In this document: piece after piece, positions 37,242 to 45,646 of the stretch
Layout: every line of letters begins with the position of its first letter
How positions within the stretch are numbered: the first letter of the stretch is position 1
DNA from: Mycobacterium paraseoulense
GTDB taxonomy: Bacteria; Actinomycetota; Actinomycetes; Mycobacteriales; Mycobacteriaceae
Assembly (NCBI RefSeq): GCF_010731655.1
Contig: NZ_AP022619.1
Coordinates: 744,001-808,000 of the forward strand
Length of the DNA stretch: 64,000 nucleotides
Direction: 5' to 3'
Notes under the pieces: generated by a model
Databases searched by the model: none
What the model saw: the letters and a program-made list of their open reading frames with translations, nothing else
What the model was told of the DNA's origin: nothing
Position numbers and translations under genes: made by a program

Positions 37242-37706
37242 CGGCGTGCGCGATAGGCAAACCACCGATGAACAACCGGTTGCCGGACATGAACGCCAGT
37301 CGACGGGGAGTGAACATTGGCTGGCCTGGAATGAACAGTTGGCTTCGCGTATCGGCGCACCCGCGGTAACAAACTAATCTCATTGGCGAGCGACAGTTCG
37401 GCTATACGCGAGCTGTCGCTCGGTTGCTGACAACGGGGATCAATCGAGGCTTAAGGGTGCACGTTGTTCCTGACCGGACGTCCGAATCGGGTGGCTGCAG
37501 GCCACATTTGGGCGCCGCGTCCGGGATATGCAGGATGCACCGGCGAGCCCGTCGGCCGGGGTGGCGGACCGCGAGGTCTGGGTCGATGATTCCCGAGGTC
37601 AGGGGCCCGGGGGGTGGCGTTTGCTTACGAAGCCGTGACTACGGCCACCACTGATTCCGATGCGACGGTCGAGATTGCAGAGATCGCGACCAACTGAGGA
37701 GAACAG
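37242..37706. other. Intergenic leader upstream of the first PPE gene
   Basis: 465 bases without a credible gene. It should contain the promoter of the PPE/PE cluster and holds the inverted repeat at 37387-37422. TAACAAACTAAT at about 37368-37379 is AT-rich and could be part of a promoter. GAGGA lies just before the GTG start at 37707. Confidence 0.5.
37387..37422. promoter_or_regulatory. Perfect 10-base inverted repeat in the PPE leader
   Basis: CGAGCGACAG (37387-37396) and CTGTCGCTCG (37413-37422) are exact reverse complements separated by 16 bases. It lies about 285 bases before the first PPE gene and 145 bases after the ferredoxin gene. It could be a terminator for the ferredoxin or an operator or attenuator for the PPE cluster. 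Confidence 0.45.
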
Positions 37707-38951
37707 GTGTTTGACTTCGGGGCGTTACCGCCGGAGATTAACTCCGGTCGGATGTATGCGGGTCCGGGCTCGGGGCCGATGATGGTCGCGGCGGCCGCCT
37801 GGGATGTGCTTGCGGCCGAATTGGGTACGGCGGCAAGCGGTTACAACTCGATCATCGACGAGTTGACCAACGGGCCCTGGGTGGGCCCGGCTTCGACGTC
37901 GATGGTGGCGGCCGTCACGCCCTACGTGAGCTGGCTGACGACGATCGCCGGTCAGGCCGAGGAGACCGCCGGTCAGGCGCGTGCGGCCGCGGCCGCCTTC
38001 GAGGCCGCGTTCGCGATGACGGTCCCGCCGCCGGTGATCGCGGCCAACAGGGTGTTGCTGGCGACGCTGATCGCGACCAACTTCTTCGGGCAGAACACGC
38101 CGGCCATCGCGGCCACCGAGGCCCAGTACATGGAGATGTGGGCGCAGGACGCCGGGGCGATGTATGCCTACGCGGCGTCGTCGATGACCGCGTCGCAGAT
38201 GGCGCCGTTCGCGGCGCCGCCGCAGACCACCACGCCGGACGGCGAGGCCCAACAGTTCGCCGCCGTCTCGCAGGCCAGCACGCAGCAGGCCGGCAATACC
38301 GCGCAGACCGCCGCCAACACGTCGTCGCAGCTCGCGACGCCGCAGCTGTTGTCGGCCACCACGTCGCAAACGACGCAGCAACTCACGACCGCGGCCACGG
38401 CACCGACCACGACCGGTACCTCGCTGCAGGACATTTTGCCTACCCCGAATACCTGGTGGTGGAAGCTTGGTCCCGGTGATTACACCGCGATCATCAAGCA
38501 GACGCTGCAGGCGTACTTCGGGGTGGGGATCGGTAACTTCGGCTGGTCGATAGGCCAGCAGTTGACCTTCGGTCCCGGTGGTGGGACCGCGGGTGCCGGC
38601 GGTGCCTGGTTCCCGACCCCGCAGTTCGCCCAGTTGGGCCTGGGCAACCTTGGCAACCTGGGCCACACCGCCGGTGCGGTGACCGCTGGTGCCGGACAGG
38701 CCGCTCAGGTTGGGGGGTTGTCGGTGCCCCAGCAATGGGCCACGCTGGCCTCCACGGTGAGTCCGGCCGAGGCCGCCGAGGCGGAGGGCGCCCCGATCCA
38801 GACCGTGTCGGCCAGCAACCCACCGGGCAACGCCCTGCTGCGCGGCATGCCGACCGGGGCGGTGGGCCGTCGGGCCGGCGCCGCCGCCGGCTATTCGCAC
38901 AAATACGGCTTCCGCTACAGCGTCCTGACCCGCCCACCATCGGCCGGATAG
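37707..38951 (+). CDS. PPE protein, SVP subfamily (copy A)
   Basis: A 414-residue PPE protein. The N-terminal PPE domain ([20 protein letters not shown]; helix-turn WVG at residues 58-60; about 180 residues) is followed by a Thr/Gln/Ala-rich linker and a Gly-rich region with the SVP motif GGLSVPQQW (about 336-344). PPE proteins pair with PE partners and are exported through ESX-5 to the cell surface with EspG5 as chaperone. By position it corresponds to PPE25. GTG start, Shine-Dalgarno GAGGA. It is repeated almost identically at 41107-42351. Confidence 0.93.
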   Translation: MFDFGALPPEINSGRMYAGPGSGPMMVAAAAWDVLAAELGTAASGYNSIIDELTNGPWVGPASTSMVAAVTPYVSWLTTIAGQAEETAGQARAAAAAFEAAFAMTVPPPVIAANRVLLATLIATNFFGQNTPAIAATEAQYMEMWAQDAGAMYAYAASSMTASQMAPFAAPPQTTTPDGEAQQFAAVSQASTQQAGNTAQTAANTSSQLATPQLLSATTSQTTQQLTTAATAPTTTGTSLQDILPTPNTWWWKLGPGDYTAIIKQTLQAYFGVGIGNFGWSIGQQLTFGPGGGTAGAGGAWFPTPQFAQLGLGNLGNLGHTAGAVTAGAGQAAQVGGLSVPQQWATLASTVSPAEAAEAEGAPIQTVSASNPPGNALLRGMPTGAVGRRAGAAAGYSHKYGFRYSVLTRPPSAG

Positions 38952-39118
38952 GGAACGTCCAAGTGAACGGAAGTTGTCCAGTAATGAACAGTCGGCACTA
39001 GGGAGGCAAGGCACCGCGTGACCCATCTAATCTCACGAGTAGGCCAAGCCCCCGGTGGGCCCGAAGGCAAACGGATAATCGAGAGCCGGCGAGCCGGGAA
39101 AGTAGGGAGGGACTTCAG

Positions 39119-39418
39119 ATGTCTTTTGTGACGACGCAGCCGGAGGCGCTGTCCGCGGCGGCGGGCAGCCTGCAGAGCATCGGCTCGGCGCTCAACGCTC
39201 AGAACGCAGCCGCTGCGGCCCCCACCACGGGTGTGGTCCCGGCCGCGGCCGACGAAGTGTCAGCGCTGACAGCGGCGCAGTTCGCCGCGCATGCCCAGAT
39301 GTACCAAGCCGTCAGCGCTCAGGCGGCGGCGATCCACGAAATGTTCGTAAACACCCTCAGCATGAGCTCGGGGTCGTATGCCGTGACTGAGGCGGCCAAC
39401 GCGGCCGCGACGGGTTAA
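39119..39418 (+). CDS. PE18: PE protein, PE18-like
   Basis: A 99-residue PE-only protein. It starts [20 protein letters not shown] and carries the type VII secretion signal YxxxE as Tyr87-Glu91 (YAVTE). Its two helices pair with a PPE helix bundle for export through ESX-5. It lies nine bases before the next PPE start, with which it should form the heterodimer. AGGGAGGG lies upstream of the ATG. It is 90% similar to the PE19-like protein at 44337. Confidence 0.93.
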   Translation: MSFVTTQPEALSAAAGSLQSIGSALNAQNAAAAAPTTGVVPAAADEVSALTAAQFAAHAQMYQAVSAQAAAIHEMFVNTLSMSSGSYAVTEAANAAATG

Positions 39419-39429
39419 AGGAGTCAATG

Positions 39430-40647
39430 ATGTTGGATTTCGGGGCGTTACCGCCGGAGGTCAACTCGGCGAGGATTTATGCCGGTCCGGGGTCGGGGTC
39501 GTTGATGACCGCGGCGTCGGCGTGGAATGCGCTGGCGGCGGAGCTGAACTCGGCGGCGCTGAGCTACGACAAGATCATCACGGCGCTCAGCAGCGAGGAG
39601 TGGATGGGCCCGGCGTCGGCGGCGATGGCCGCCGCGGTGCAGCCGTACGTGACCTGGATGACGACGACGGCCGCCCAGGCCGAGCAGGCGGCCACCCAGG
39701 CGCAGGCGGCCGCGGCCGCTTATGAGGCGGCGCTGGCCGCCACGGTGCCGCCGCCGCTGGTCGCGGCCAACCGAGCGCAAACCATGCAGCTGATCCAGAC
39801 CAACGTGCTGGGCCAAAACACCCCGGCCATCACGCAGCTAGAAGCGCAGTACGGCGAGATGTGGGCCCAGGACGCCGGCGCGATGTACAGCTATGCGGGC
39901 CAGTCGGCGACGGCGACCAAGGTGACACCGTTCAGCGCGTCACCCCAGATCGCCAGCCCGTCGTCTCAGGCCACCCAGGGCGCGGCCGTCACCAACGCGA
40001 CGACCAACAGCACGGCCAGCAACACCGCGTCCGCGCTGTCCAAGGTGGTCACCACGACGCCCAACACGCTGCAGACCGCGGCGACGCCGGCCGCGTCGGG
40101 GCCGCCCCCGGCAACGTACAGCGAACTGTGGTATCTGCTGACCGGGCAGACCGCGTTCCCGACCAGCCTGGGGGCCGCCGTCAACGGCTACAGCCCGTTC
40201 GCCAGCTTGTTCTACAACACCGAGGGTCTGCCGTACTTCAGTGTCGGTATGGGCAACTTCGGTGTGCAGATGGCCAAGACCCTGGGCGTGATCGGCGGCG
40301 CGGCCCCGGCGGCGGCCAAGGCCCTGCCCGGCCTGGGCGGGCTGGGTGGCCTGCTCGGCGGTGGTGCCGGCGCGGTGCACCCGGCGGCGGCCATCGGCGG
40401 TGCGGCCTCCATCGGCGGCAAGCTGTCGGTGCCGGTGGCCTGGACCGGCGCCCCGGGGCTTCCGGCCATGACCCACTCGGCCATCCCGGTCAGCGCCATC
40501 AGCGCCGCACCCGAGGGGGCCGGGGGACCGGGCAACCTGCTCGGCGGCATGCCCCTGGCCGGGGTGGGCAGCGGCACCCACGCCGGTGCCGGACCCCGAT
40601 ACGGGTTCCGCCCCACCGTCATGGCCCGCCCCCCCTTCGCCGGATAG
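39430..40647 (+). CDS. PPE protein, SVP subfamily (copy B)
   Basis: A 405-residue PPE protein. The PPE domain begins [22 protein letters not shown]; the linker is Ser/Thr/Ala-rich. The C-terminal part is Gly-rich ([14 protein letters not shown]) and has GKLSVPVAW as SVP motif. By position it corresponds to PPE26. ATG 39430 is the equivalent of the copy B' start; an ATG directly before it (39427) is also possible. AAAGGAG lies 6 bases upstream. It shares a transcription unit with the PE gene and is nearly identical to 42697-43914. Confidence 0.93.
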   Translation: MLDFGALPPEVNSARIYAGPGSGSLMTAASAWNALAAELNSAALSYDKIITALSSEEWMGPASAAMAAAVQPYVTWMTTTAAQAEQAATQAQAAAAAYEAALAATVPPPLVAANRAQTMQLIQTNVLGQNTPAITQLEAQYGEMWAQDAGAMYSYAGQSATATKVTPFSASPQIASPSSQATQGAAVTNATTNSTASNTASALSKVVTTTPNTLQTAATPAASGPPPATYSELWYLLTGQTAFPTSLGAAVNGYSPFASLFYNTEGLPYFSVGMGNFGVQMAKTLGVIGGAAPAAAKALPGLGGLGGLLGGGAGAVHPAAAIGGAASIGGKLSVPVAWTGAPGLPAMTHSAIPVSAISAAPEGAGGPGNLLGGMPLAGVGSGTHAGAGPRYGFRPTVMARPPFAG

Positions 40648-40654
40648 CCGTCCA

Positions 40655-40718
40655 CAGCACGCCAAAGACGCTTTAGCGCGCGAAAAGTGCCGCGCTGAAG
40701 CGTCTTTGGCGTGTGCTG
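40655..40718. repeat. Long imperfect hairpin after PPE copy B
   Basis: The left arm (40655-40680, starting CAGCACGCCAAAGACGCTTT) pairs with the right arm (40691-40718) apart from a two-base insertion and one mismatch, around a 10-base loop. It lies seven bases downstream of the PPE stop and is a strong terminator-like structure without a U-tract, or a small palindromic repeat element. Confidence 0.55.
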
Positions 40719-41079
40719 CCGGACGGGACTCGCCGGCGCGGATCTTGCGCGCCCGCTGAGCGGGCCGTTGCCGTGGTGAGGTTTTCTGCGGCCGGATTTT
40801 TATCGGGTCCGCAGGGATGATCCGCGCGTAGATGCGCGGCCCGCCGGGCATGAGTGGTCCGGCTGGCGCCGGGTTTCCGCAGGTGGTCGCATGGGTTCTC
40901 GACGCGACCGACCGCCGGTGTGCATTCGTGCCCGCGCCGCGACGCCGGCCGCGCAGCCCATAAACCATCCGCGCGGTCCGCTAGCGGACAGCGCCGAGGC
41001 ATCGCGGCAACTTAGCCTTCGCAACATGCAAGCAATCGCTTGACCGTCATTCGACGAAGACCAGTTGCGGGGAAAACAG

Positions 41080-41106
41080 ATGCCGTTCGAACCGGGCGTT
41101 TCGTAG
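41080..41106 (+). CDS. Possible 8-codon upstream ORF before PPE copy A'
   Basis: ATG at 41080 begins an 8-residue reading frame (MPFEPGVS) whose TAG stop directly abuts the GTG start of the PPE gene (TAGGTG). GGGGAAAACAG lies upstream as a Shine-Dalgarno sequence. Copy A' has no good Shine-Dalgarno sequence of its own, so its translation may depend on re-initiation. Speculative. Confidence 0.3.
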   Translation: MPFEPGVS

Positions 41107-42351
41107 GTGTTTGACTTCGGGGCGTTACCGCCGGAGATTAACTCCGGTCGGATGTATGCGGGTCCGGGCTCGGGGCCGATGATGGTCGCGGCGGCCGCCT
41201 GGGATGTGCTTGCGGCCGAATTGGGTACGGCGGCAAGCGGTTACAACTCGATCATCGACGAGTTGACCAACGGGCCCTGGGTGGGCCCGGCTTCGACGTC
41301 GATGATCGCGGCCGTCACGCCCTACGTGAGCTGGCTGACGACGATCGCCGGTCAGGCCGAGAAGACCGCCGGTCAAGCGCGTGCGGCCGCGGCCGCCTTC
41401 GAGGCCGCGTTCGCGATGACGGTCCCGCCGCCGGTGATCGCGGCCAACAGGGTGTTGCTGGCGACGCTGATCGCGACCAACTTCTTCGGGCAGAACACGC
41501 CGGCCATCGCGGCCACCGAGGCCCAGTACATGGAGATGTGGGCGCAGGACGCCGGGGCGATGTATGCCTACGCGGCGTCGTCGATGACCGCGTCGCAGAT
41601 GGCGCCGTTCGCGGCGCCGCCGCAGACCACCACGCCGGACGGCGAGGCCCAACAGTTCGCCGCCGTCTCGCAGGCCAGCACGCAGCAGGCCGGCAATACC
41701 GCGCAGACCGCCGCCAACACGTCGTCGCAGCTCGCGACGCCGCAGCTGTTGTCGGCCACCACGTCGCAAACGACGCAGCAACTCACGACCGCGGCCACGG
41801 CACCGACCACGACCGGCACCTCGCTGCAGGACATTTTGCCTACCCCGAATACCTGGTGGTGGAAGCTTGGTCCCGGTGATTACACCGCGATCATCAAGCA
41901 GACGCTGCAGGCGTACTTCGGGGTGGGGATCGGAAACTTCGGCTGGTCGATAGGCCAGCAGTTGACCTTCGGTCCCGGTGGTGGGACCGCGGGTGCCGGC
42001 GGTGCCTGGTTCCCGACCCCGCAGTTCGCCCAGTTGGGCCTGGGCAACCTTGGCAACCTGGGCCACACCGCCGGTGCGGTGACCGCTGGTGCCGGACAGG
42101 CCGCTCAGGTTGGGGGGTTGTCGGTGCCCCAGCAATGGGCCACGCTGGCCTCCACGGTGAGTCCGGCCGAGGCCGCCGAGGCGGAGGGCGCCCCGATCCA
42201 GACCGTGTCGGCCAGCAACCCACCGGGCAACGCCCTGCTGCGCGGCATGCCGACCGGGGCGGTGGGCCGTCGGGCCGGCGCCGCCGCCGGCTATTCGCAC
42301 AAATACGGCTTCCGCTACAGCGTCCTGACCCGCCCACCATCGGCCGGATAG
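41107..42351 (+). CDS. PPE protein, SVP subfamily (copy A', duplicate of copy A)
   Basis: A 414-residue PPE protein with only two residue changes from copy A seen by eye (Val to Ile near residue 68 and Glu to Lys near 80). About six nucleotide differences exist over 1245 bases. Domain layout and SVP motif are as for copy A. No PE gene follows; the next gene is PPE copy B'. The homology to copy A begins at the GTG and ends at the stop codon. Confidence 0.92.
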   Translation: MFDFGALPPEINSGRMYAGPGSGPMMVAAAAWDVLAAELGTAASGYNSIIDELTNGPWVGPASTSMIAAVTPYVSWLTTIAGQAEKTAGQARAAAAAFEAAFAMTVPPPVIAANRVLLATLIATNFFGQNTPAIAATEAQYMEMWAQDAGAMYAYAASSMTASQMAPFAAPPQTTTPDGEAQQFAAVSQASTQQAGNTAQTAANTSSQLATPQLLSATTSQTTQQLTTAATAPTTTGTSLQDILPTPNTWWWKLGPGDYTAIIKQTLQAYFGVGIGNFGWSIGQQLTFGPGGGTAGAGGAWFPTPQFAQLGLGNLGNLGHTAGAVTAGAGQAAQVGGLSVPQQWATLASTVSPAEAAEAEGAPIQTVSASNPPGNALLRGMPTGAVGRRAGAAAGYSHKYGFRYSVLTRPPSAG

Positions 42352-42696
42352 CAGCGCTGATGACCACCCGCCGTTCGCTTTATCCGCGACAGGATTTTTT
42401 CCCGGGCGCTTTACGCCCCGGCCGCGCTGAGCCAGCGGCAGCGAGGCTCGCGCTTCGCTCGGTGACGCCGCTGGGAGATCGCCACGCGTGTCTTGTTCCA
42501 GCTCATGGCCCGCAAGCGACCCGTCGCCCAACATCTGCCCAATTCTCCGCGACCGGAGCGCGGCAACCAGCCGAGCGACGCTCGCGCCCGGTCACAGCCG
42601 TGACCACCGAATTCACGGGCGGGCGGCCGATCACATTCGCACTACCGTCAGTGGCTACTCGAAGCCAAGCGGCCACAACGGGTTAAGGGGTATTCG
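42352..42696. other. Spacer between PPE copies A' and B' with a possible PE-gene remnant
   Basis: 345 bases with GC-rich hairpins around 42400-42475. Its last 30 bases resemble the end of a PE gene: the stretch ending GCGGCCACAACGGGTTAA (42669-42686) matches the PE18 gene end (GCGGCCGCGACGGGTTAA) in 16 of 18 bases. The upstream remainder of a PE reading frame is not recognisable. Confidence 0.4.
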
Positions 42697-43914
42697 GTGT
42701 TGGATTTTGGGGCGATTCCGCCGGAGGTCAATTCGGCGAGGATTTATGCCGGTCCGGGGTCGGGGTCGTTGATGACCGCGGCGTCGGCGTGGAATGCGCT
42801 GGCGGCGGAGCTGAACTCGGCGGCGCTGAGCTACGACAAGATCATCACGGCGCTCAGCAGCGAGGAGTGGATGGGCCCGGCGTCGGCGGCGATGGCCGCC
42901 GCGGTGCAGCCGTACGTGACCTGGATGACGACGACGGCCGCCCAGGCCGAGCAGGCGGCCACCCAGGCGCAGGCGGCCGCGGCCGCTTATGAGGCGGCGC
43001 TGGCCGCCACGGTGCCGCCGCCGCTGGTCGCGGCCAACCGAGCGCAAACCATGCAGCTGATCCAGACCAACGTGCTGGGCCAAAACACCCCGGCCATCAC
43101 GCAGCTAGAAGCGCAGTACGGCGAGATGTGGGCCCAGGACGCCGGCGCGATGTACAGCTATGCGGGCCAGTCGGCGACGGCGACCAAGGTGACACCGTTC
43201 AGCGCGTCACCCCAGATCGCCAGCCCGTCGTCTCAGGCCACCCAGGGCGCGGCCGTCACCAACGCGACGACCAACAGCACGGCCAGCAACACCGCGTCCG
43301 CGCTGTCCAAGGTGGTCACCACGACGCCCAACACGCTGCAGACCGCGGCGACGCCGGCCGCGTCGGGGCCGCCCCCGGCAACGTACAGCGAACTGTGGTA
43401 TCTGCTGACCGGGCAGACCGCGTTCCCGACCAGCCTGGGGGCCGCCGTCAACGGCTACAGCCCGTTCGCCAGCTTGTTCTACAGCACCGAGGGTCTGCCG
43501 TACTTCAGTGTCGGTATGGGCAACTTCGGTGTGCAGATGGCCAAGACCCTGGGCGTGATCGGCGGCGCGGCCCCGGCGGCGGCCAAGGCCCTGCCCGGCC
43601 TGGGCGGGCTGGGTGGCCTGCTCGGCGGTGGTGCCGGCGCGGTGCACCCGGCGGCGGCCATCGGCGGTGCGGCCTCCATCGGCGGCAAGCTGTCGGTGCC
43701 GGTGGCCTGGACCGGCGCCCCGGGGCTTCCGGCCATGACCCACTCGGCCATCCCGGTCAGCGCCATCAGCGCCGCACCCGAGGGGGCCGGGGGACCGGGC
43801 AACCTGCTCGGCGGCATGCCCCTGGCCGGGGTGGGCAGCGGCACCCACGCCGGTGCCGGACCCCGATACGGGTTCCGCCCCACCGTCATGGCCCGCCCCC
43901 CCTTCGCCGGATAG
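42697..43914 (+). CDS. PPE protein, SVP subfamily (copy B', duplicate of copy B)
   Basis: A 405-residue PPE protein nearly identical to copy B. The only residue differences seen are Leu to Ile in the FGAxPPE motif and Asn to Ser near residue 260 (FYSTEG). The first 40 bases differ at several third positions, after which only one change is visible. It has a GTG start with AAGGGG nine bases upstream. By position it corresponds to PPE27, but in sequence it is a copy of copy B. Confidence 0.92.
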   Translation: MLDFGAIPPEVNSARIYAGPGSGSLMTAASAWNALAAELNSAALSYDKIITALSSEEWMGPASAAMAAAVQPYVTWMTTTAAQAEQAATQAQAAAAAYEAALAATVPPPLVAANRAQTMQLIQTNVLGQNTPAITQLEAQYGEMWAQDAGAMYSYAGQSATATKVTPFSASPQIASPSSQATQGAAVTNATTNSTASNTASALSKVVTTTPNTLQTAATPAASGPPPATYSELWYLLTGQTAFPTSLGAAVNGYSPFASLFYSTEGLPYFSVGMGNFGVQMAKTLGVIGGAAPAAAKALPGLGGLGGLLGGGAGAVHPAAAIGGAASIGGKLSVPVAWTGAPGLPAMTHSAIPVSAISAAPEGAGGPGNLLGGMPLAGVGSGTHAGAGPRYGFRPTVMARPPFAG

Positions 43915-44336
43915 CCCCGACCGACGGCTCGCCAGGATGACCTAGGGGTTAACAGAGAGGGTCGGACACGGGTCGGCGCTCCGCAGTTCCGGGCCCGCCG
44001 CGATCAGCCGTGGGGCCATCGCGGGTGGGCCGTCCACCCGTTGCTAGCGGATCGTCGGGACATAATGGCAAACAGATTTTTAAGGGGCTTGCCCTGCGGC
44101 AGCGCCCCGGCCGACGTCGACCAGGTTCTTTACCCACCGACTCCGTCACAGTTTGCTGTGACGGAGCTGAAAGGGAGGCGGTCCGGGCCGGACGCTGTTA
44201 CTGTGGCGTTACTAAAAATGAATTCGTCGTACCGTCACGTGAACAGTTGCAAACAGGCGGCTTCCGAAAGAGCTTCGCAGGCCGCGGTCATCTACTCTCT
44301 GCAGAGTCGGGGATTGAACTTAGGAGGGAATCAGGC
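43915..44336. other. Leader upstream of the PE19-like gene
   Basis: 422 bases without a credible gene. The AT-rich stretch at about 44060-44080 could hold a promoter (TTTTTAAGG). A perfect hairpin lies at 44141-44166. It should drive PE19 and perhaps esxM-esxN, which are strongly expressed in related species. Confidence 0.5.
44141..44166. promoter_or_regulatory. Perfect 11-base-pair hairpin in the PE19 leader
   Basis: CTCCGTCACAG (44141-44151), loop TTTG, CTGTGACGGAG (44156-44166). The stem is exact with a 4-base loop. It lies 170 bases upstream of the PE19 start and is followed by purine-rich sequence rather than a U-tract. It could be a leader attenuator, an mRNA-stabilising 5' hairpin or an operator. 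Confidence 0.5.
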
Positions 44337-44636
44337 ATGTCTTTCGTGACCACACAGCCGGAGGCGTTGGCTGCGGCGGCCGGAAACCTGCAGGCCATTG
44401 GCTCAACGCTGAGCGCTCAGAACGCGGCTGCCGCCGCCCCCACGACCGGGGTGGTTCCGGCTGCGGCCGACGAGGTGTCGGCGCTGACGGCGGCGCAGTT
44501 CGCGGCGCACGCGCAGATGTACCAGGCGGTCAGCGCTCAGGCCGCCGCCATTCACGAGGCGTTCGTGAACACTCTGTCGATGAGCTCGGGCTCCTACGCT
44601 GCGACCGAGGCAGCCAACGCAGCTGCTGCGGGCTGA
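44337..44636 (+). CDS. PE19: PE protein, PE19-like
   Basis: A 99-residue PE-only protein with the secretion signal YxxxE at Tyr87-Glu91 (YAATE). It is about 90% identical to the PE at 39119. ATG 44337 has AGGAGGG nine bases upstream. An upstream open extension to 44010 is not supported by homology. It is the last PE before esxM, the position of PE19 in M. tuberculosis. With no PPE right after it, its partner may be either upstream PPE. Confidence 0.93.
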   Translation: MSFVTTQPEALAAAAGNLQAIGSTLSAQNAAAAAPTTGVVPAAADEVSALTAAQFAAHAQMYQAVSAQAAAIHEAFVNTLSMSSGSYAATEAANAAAAG

Positions 44637-44927
44637 TCGGACCGGCGGTTGGATGGTTTGGGGACGGACGTCATCGACGTGGTCTTCCGCCGCCTGACCG
44701 CCCAGCTACCGATGATCTCGGGGGCTGACGGCCGGACAACTCAAACGCCGGGGTTCGGGTTTGACGTCCGTCTCACCGTGTTACAGCGACCGGTGGCCGC
44801 CGGCTGACGGGAAGGGGGGATCATCCTTTTGTATTCGGCTCGGCGGTTCGCCAGCGCGTAACCGGTCCGGCCATCGTCGTAACCACATCAAGTATCTGAG
44901 TACTCACGTATTAAGGAGACAGCCAGC

Positions 44928-45224
44928 ATGGCAACACGTTTTATGACTGACCCGCACGAGATGCGGGCGATGGCGGGTCGCTTCGAGGTGCACGCCCAGA
45001 CGGTTGAGGACGAGGCCCGCAAGATGTGGGCGTCGTCGATGAACATCGCCGGCTCGGGCTGGAGCGGTCAGGCGCAGGCGACCTCGTACGACACCATGGG
45101 TCAGGTCAACCAGGCCTTCCGCAACATCGTCAACATGCTCCACGGGGTGCGCGACGGGCTGATCCGCGACGCCAACAACTACGAGCAGCAAGAGCAGGCC
45201 TCGCAGCAAATCCTCGGCAGCTAG
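44928..45224 (+). CDS. esxM: ESX-5 WXG100 substrate EsxM (QILSS subfamily)
   Basis: A 98-residue ESAT-6-like protein of the CFP-10 side. The WSG turn is at GWSGQAQ, and the C-terminal signal is YEQQE (Tyr85-Glu89). The end QQILGS corresponds to QILSS with a Gly for a Ser. It forms a 1:1 helical-hairpin heterodimer with EsxN and is exported by ESX-5. AAGGAG lies upstream of the ATG. The protein is full-length, without an internal stop. Confidence 0.96.
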   Translation: MATRFMTDPHEMRAMAGRFEVHAQTVEDEARKMWASSMNIAGSGWSGQAQATSYDTMGQVNQAFRNIVNMLHGVRDGLIRDANNYEQQEQASQQILGS

Positions 45225-45274
45225 CGCTAAAAACCGCGACTGCGTACCATTCCAGACATTAGGAGAACACCGTT

Positions 45275-45559
45275 ATGACAATCAATTACCAGTTCGGCGA
45301 TGTCGACGCCCACGGTGCCTTGATCCGCGCCCAGGCCGCGTCTTTGGAGGCTGAGCACCAGGCCATCGTTCGCGATGTGCTTGCTGCGGGTGACTTCTGG
45401 GGCGGCGCCGGTTCGGTGGCCTGCCAGGAGTTCATCACCCAGTTGGGTCGCAACTTCCAGGTGATCTACGAGCAGGCCAACGCCCACGGGCAGAAGGTGC
45501 AAAGTGCCGGCAGCAACATGGCCAGCACCGACAGCGCCGTTGGGTCCAGCTGGGCCTAA
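45275..45559 (+). CDS. esxN: ESX-5 WXG100 substrate EsxN (Mtb9.9 subfamily)
   Basis: A 94-residue ESAT-6-like protein. It begins TINYQFGDVDAHGALIRAQA and has the WGG turn in DFWGGAGSVA. It is the partner of EsxM, 50 bases downstream, and among the most abundant ESX-5 products in related species. AGGAG lies upstream of the ATG. The gene is followed by a strong hairpin, so it may be the end of a highly transcribed unit. Confidence 0.96.
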   Translation: MTINYQFGDVDAHGALIRAQAASLEAEHQAIVRDVLAAGDFWGGAGSVACQEFITQLGRNFQVIYEQANAHGQKVQSAGSNMASTDSAVGSSWA

Positions 45560-45572
45560 CCCCAACTTCAGG

Positions 45573-45607
45573 CGCGGCAGCACACCACACACCGGTGTGC
45601 TGCCGCG
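45573..45607. terminator. Perfect 14-base-pair hairpin between esxN and espG5
   Basis: CGCGGCAGCACACC (45573-45586) and GGTGTGCTGCCGCG (45594-45607) are exact reverse complements around a 7-base loop. It lies 13 bases after the esxN stop and 39 before espG5. No U-tract follows. It can stop or attenuate transcription, or stabilise the esx mRNA 3' end. Confidence 0.65.
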
Positions 45608-45646
45608 TCCTGCGGTTACCGTGCACTTTGAACCCTTGAGGTAGTG

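Larger units (their letters stand above)
40648..41106. other. Intergenic region between PPE copy B and copy A'
   Basis: 459 bases with the hairpin above, a GC-rich stretch and a short AT-richer end. A possible upstream ORF lies at the right end. There is no detectable similarity to the spacer before copy A (37242-37706), so the duplication does not extend here. Confidence 0.5.

Noticed and set aside
40673..41002. 109-codon minus-strand frame between the PPE genes as a transposase or 13E12 repeat remnant
   Set aside because: No HNH, DUF222 or DDE motif; Arg/Pro-rich composition typical of non-coding GC-rich sequence; includes the hairpin.
42135..42686. A plus-strand frame running out of PPE copy A' into the spacer
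   Set aside because: It is a shadow of the PPE gene for most of its length; only its last codons resemble a PE end and are reported separately.
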